Shown here: positions 4,755 through 5,595 of the stretch, piece by piece | Position numbering within the stretch: the first letter of the stretch is position 1 | Layout: each line of letters begins with the position of its first letter | Assembly (NCBI GenBank): GCA_023269645.1 | Contig: JAHFPR010000140.1 | Coordinates: forward strand, 1 to 5,595 | Direction of reading: 5' to 3' | Length of the DNA: 5,595 nucleotides | Source: Alphaproteobacteria bacterium | Lineage (GTDB): Bacteria; Pseudomonadota; Alphaproteobacteria; Rickettsiales; UBA8987 | The notes under the pieces: model-generated | Seen by the model: only the letters and a program-made list of their open reading frames with translations | What the model was told of the DNA's origin: nothing | Database searches by the model: none | Made by a program: the position numbers and the translations under genes

Positions 4755-5595
4755 ATGCCCCAAACACTCTACGACAAAATCTTCGCTTCCCATCTGGTGC
4801 ATGATCAGGGTGATGGAACCTGCCTGCTTTATATTGATCGCCACCTCATCCATGAAGTGACCAGCCCGCAGGCGTTCGAGGGGATGCGCATGGCAGGGCG
4901 CAAGGTGCGCAGGCCGGACGCGACACTCGCTGTGGCCGATCACAATGTCCCCACCACCGACCGCAGCAAGGGTATCACGGAGCCGGAATCGCGCATTCAG
5001 GTGCAGACACTTGAGGATAATTGTAAAGAATTCGGTGTAACCTATTATAAACTCGATGATAAACGTCAGGGTATCGTGCATATCGTGGGGCCGGAGCAGG
5101 GCTTCACCCAGCCGGGCATGACCATCGTTTGCGGCGATAGCCACACCGCGACGCACGGCGCGTTCGGCGCGCTGGCGTTCGGCATCGGAACCAGCGAGGT
5201 GGAGCACGTGCTCGCCACGCAAACGCTGGTGCAGAAGCATTCCAGAAATATGCTGGTGAACGTGGAGGGCGATCTGCCTGCAGGCGTGACGGCGAAAGAT
5301 ATTGCGCTGGCGATCATCGGGAAAATCGGCACGGCGGGCGGCACGGGCTATGTGATTGAATATGCGGGCAAGGCTATCCGCGACCTTTCGGTGGAAGGGC
5401 GGATGACGGTGTGCAATATGTCCATCGAGGCGGGCGCGCGGGCGGGGCTTATCGCGCCGGATGAAAAAACTTTCGCCTACCTGAAAGGCAGGCCGCTCGC
5501 CCCACGCCTAACCTCCCCCCGTAAACGGGGGGAGGAAGAGGGGGGTGCGGAGTGGGACAAGGCGGTGGCCTATTGGAAAACCCTGCCTTCTGATA
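4755..5595 (+). CDS. leuC: 3-isopropylmalate dehydratase large subunit (5' part, cut by window end)
   Basis: LeuC, with LeuD, isomerises 2-isopropylmalate to 3-isopropylmalate in leucine synthesis and belongs to the aconitase family with a 4Fe-4S cluster. The first 280 codons are present and the frame is open to the end of the window. Motifs are TLYDKIFASHLV at 4-15, LLYIDRHLIHEVTSPQAFEG at 24-43, DHNVPTTDR at 62-70, CGDSHTATHGAFGALAFGIG at 126-145, TSEVEHVLATQTL at 146-158 and NMSIEAGARAGLIAPDE at 221-237. The cluster-binding cysteines of the family lie further on, outside the window. Residues 252-263 (LTSPRKRGEEEG) have no counterpart in the E. coli enzyme and are encoded by a C/G-rich palindrome. 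The ATG at 4755 fits the family N-terminus, although no good Shine-Dalgarno site precedes it. The position after rplS fits alphaproteobacterial gene order, with leuD and leuB expected downstream. Confidence 0.95.
   Translation, partial: MPQTLYDKIFASHLVHDQGDGTCLLYIDRHLIHEVTSPQAFEGMRMAGRKVRRPDATLAVADHNVPTTDRSKGITEPESRIQVQTLEDNCKEFGVTYYKLDDKRQGIVHIVGPEQGFTQPGMTIVCGDSHTATHGAFGALAFGIGTSEVEHVLATQTLVQKHSRNMLVNVEGDLPAGVTAKDIALAIIGKIGTAGGTGYVIEYAGKAIRDLSVEGRMTVCNMSIEAGARAGLIAPDEKTFAYLKGRPLAPRLTSPRKRGEEEGGAEWDKAVAYWKTLPSD
5508..5543. repeat. Palindromic insertion inside leuC
   Basis: A near-perfect palindrome at 5512-5535, CCTCCCCCCGT then AA then ACGGGGGGAGG, sits in the coding sequence of leuC. The inferred 36-base insert adds 12 codons between the conserved APR and GAEWDKAVAYWKTL segments. 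The other two forward frames meet TAA within the insert, so only the frame used is open. The insert resembles the palindromic elements known inside Rickettsia genes in behaviour, not in sequence. The exact boundaries are inferred by comparison with the E. coli LeuC sequence from memory. Confidence 0.7.

Noticed and set aside
4722..5240. Minus-strand open frame opposite leuC
   Set aside because: The plus strand clearly encodes LeuC with conserved motifs across the same bases. The antisense product is low in recognisable features.

Overview
The window reads as a chromosomal segment of an alphaproteobacterium. The main reasons are the order rpsP-rimM-trmD-rplS followed directly by leuC, an S16 protein with a long Ala/Glu-rich tail, and alphaproteobacterial-looking protein sequences throughout. 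This placement is inferred from gene order and protein flavour; genus cannot be read from the sequence. All genes are on the + strand.

Layout: 1-170 holds a possible promoter and a paired-hairpin palindromic repeat. 171-1541 is glmU, a complete bifunctional enzyme making UDP-GlcNAc. 1547-1874 is an intergenic region made almost entirely of palindromes nested inside one another. 1900-2235 encodes a 111-residue membrane protein I do not recognise. 2239-2305 holds a plausible sigma70-type promoter and the leader of a translation cluster: rpsP (S16, 2306-2731), rimM (16S maturation factor, 2816-3328), trmD (tRNA m1G37 methyltransferase, 3330-4052) and rplS (L19, 4125-4583). leuC (large subunit of isopropylmalate isomerase) starts at 4755 and runs off the window's right end. 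GlmU feeds cell-wall precursor synthesis, the middle four genes serve ribosome assembly and tRNA accuracy, and LeuC belongs to leucine synthesis.

The striking part is the repeats. Several palindromic elements fill most intergenic gaps, and four of them share the terminal signature GTCAT...ATGAC. In the glmU-flanking elements and the rplS-leuC element, each arm is itself a small hairpin whose stem sequence differs between copies while pairing is kept. They resemble REP/REPIN-type or MITE-like elements. They also reach into genes: one element supplies the start codon of rimM, a GATGGATGAT hairpin encodes the last residues of TrmD, and a C/G-rich palindrome sits in frame inside leuC and adds about 12 residues, much like Rickettsia palindromic elements. 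No transposase, CRISPR array, tRNA or rRNA is visible here.
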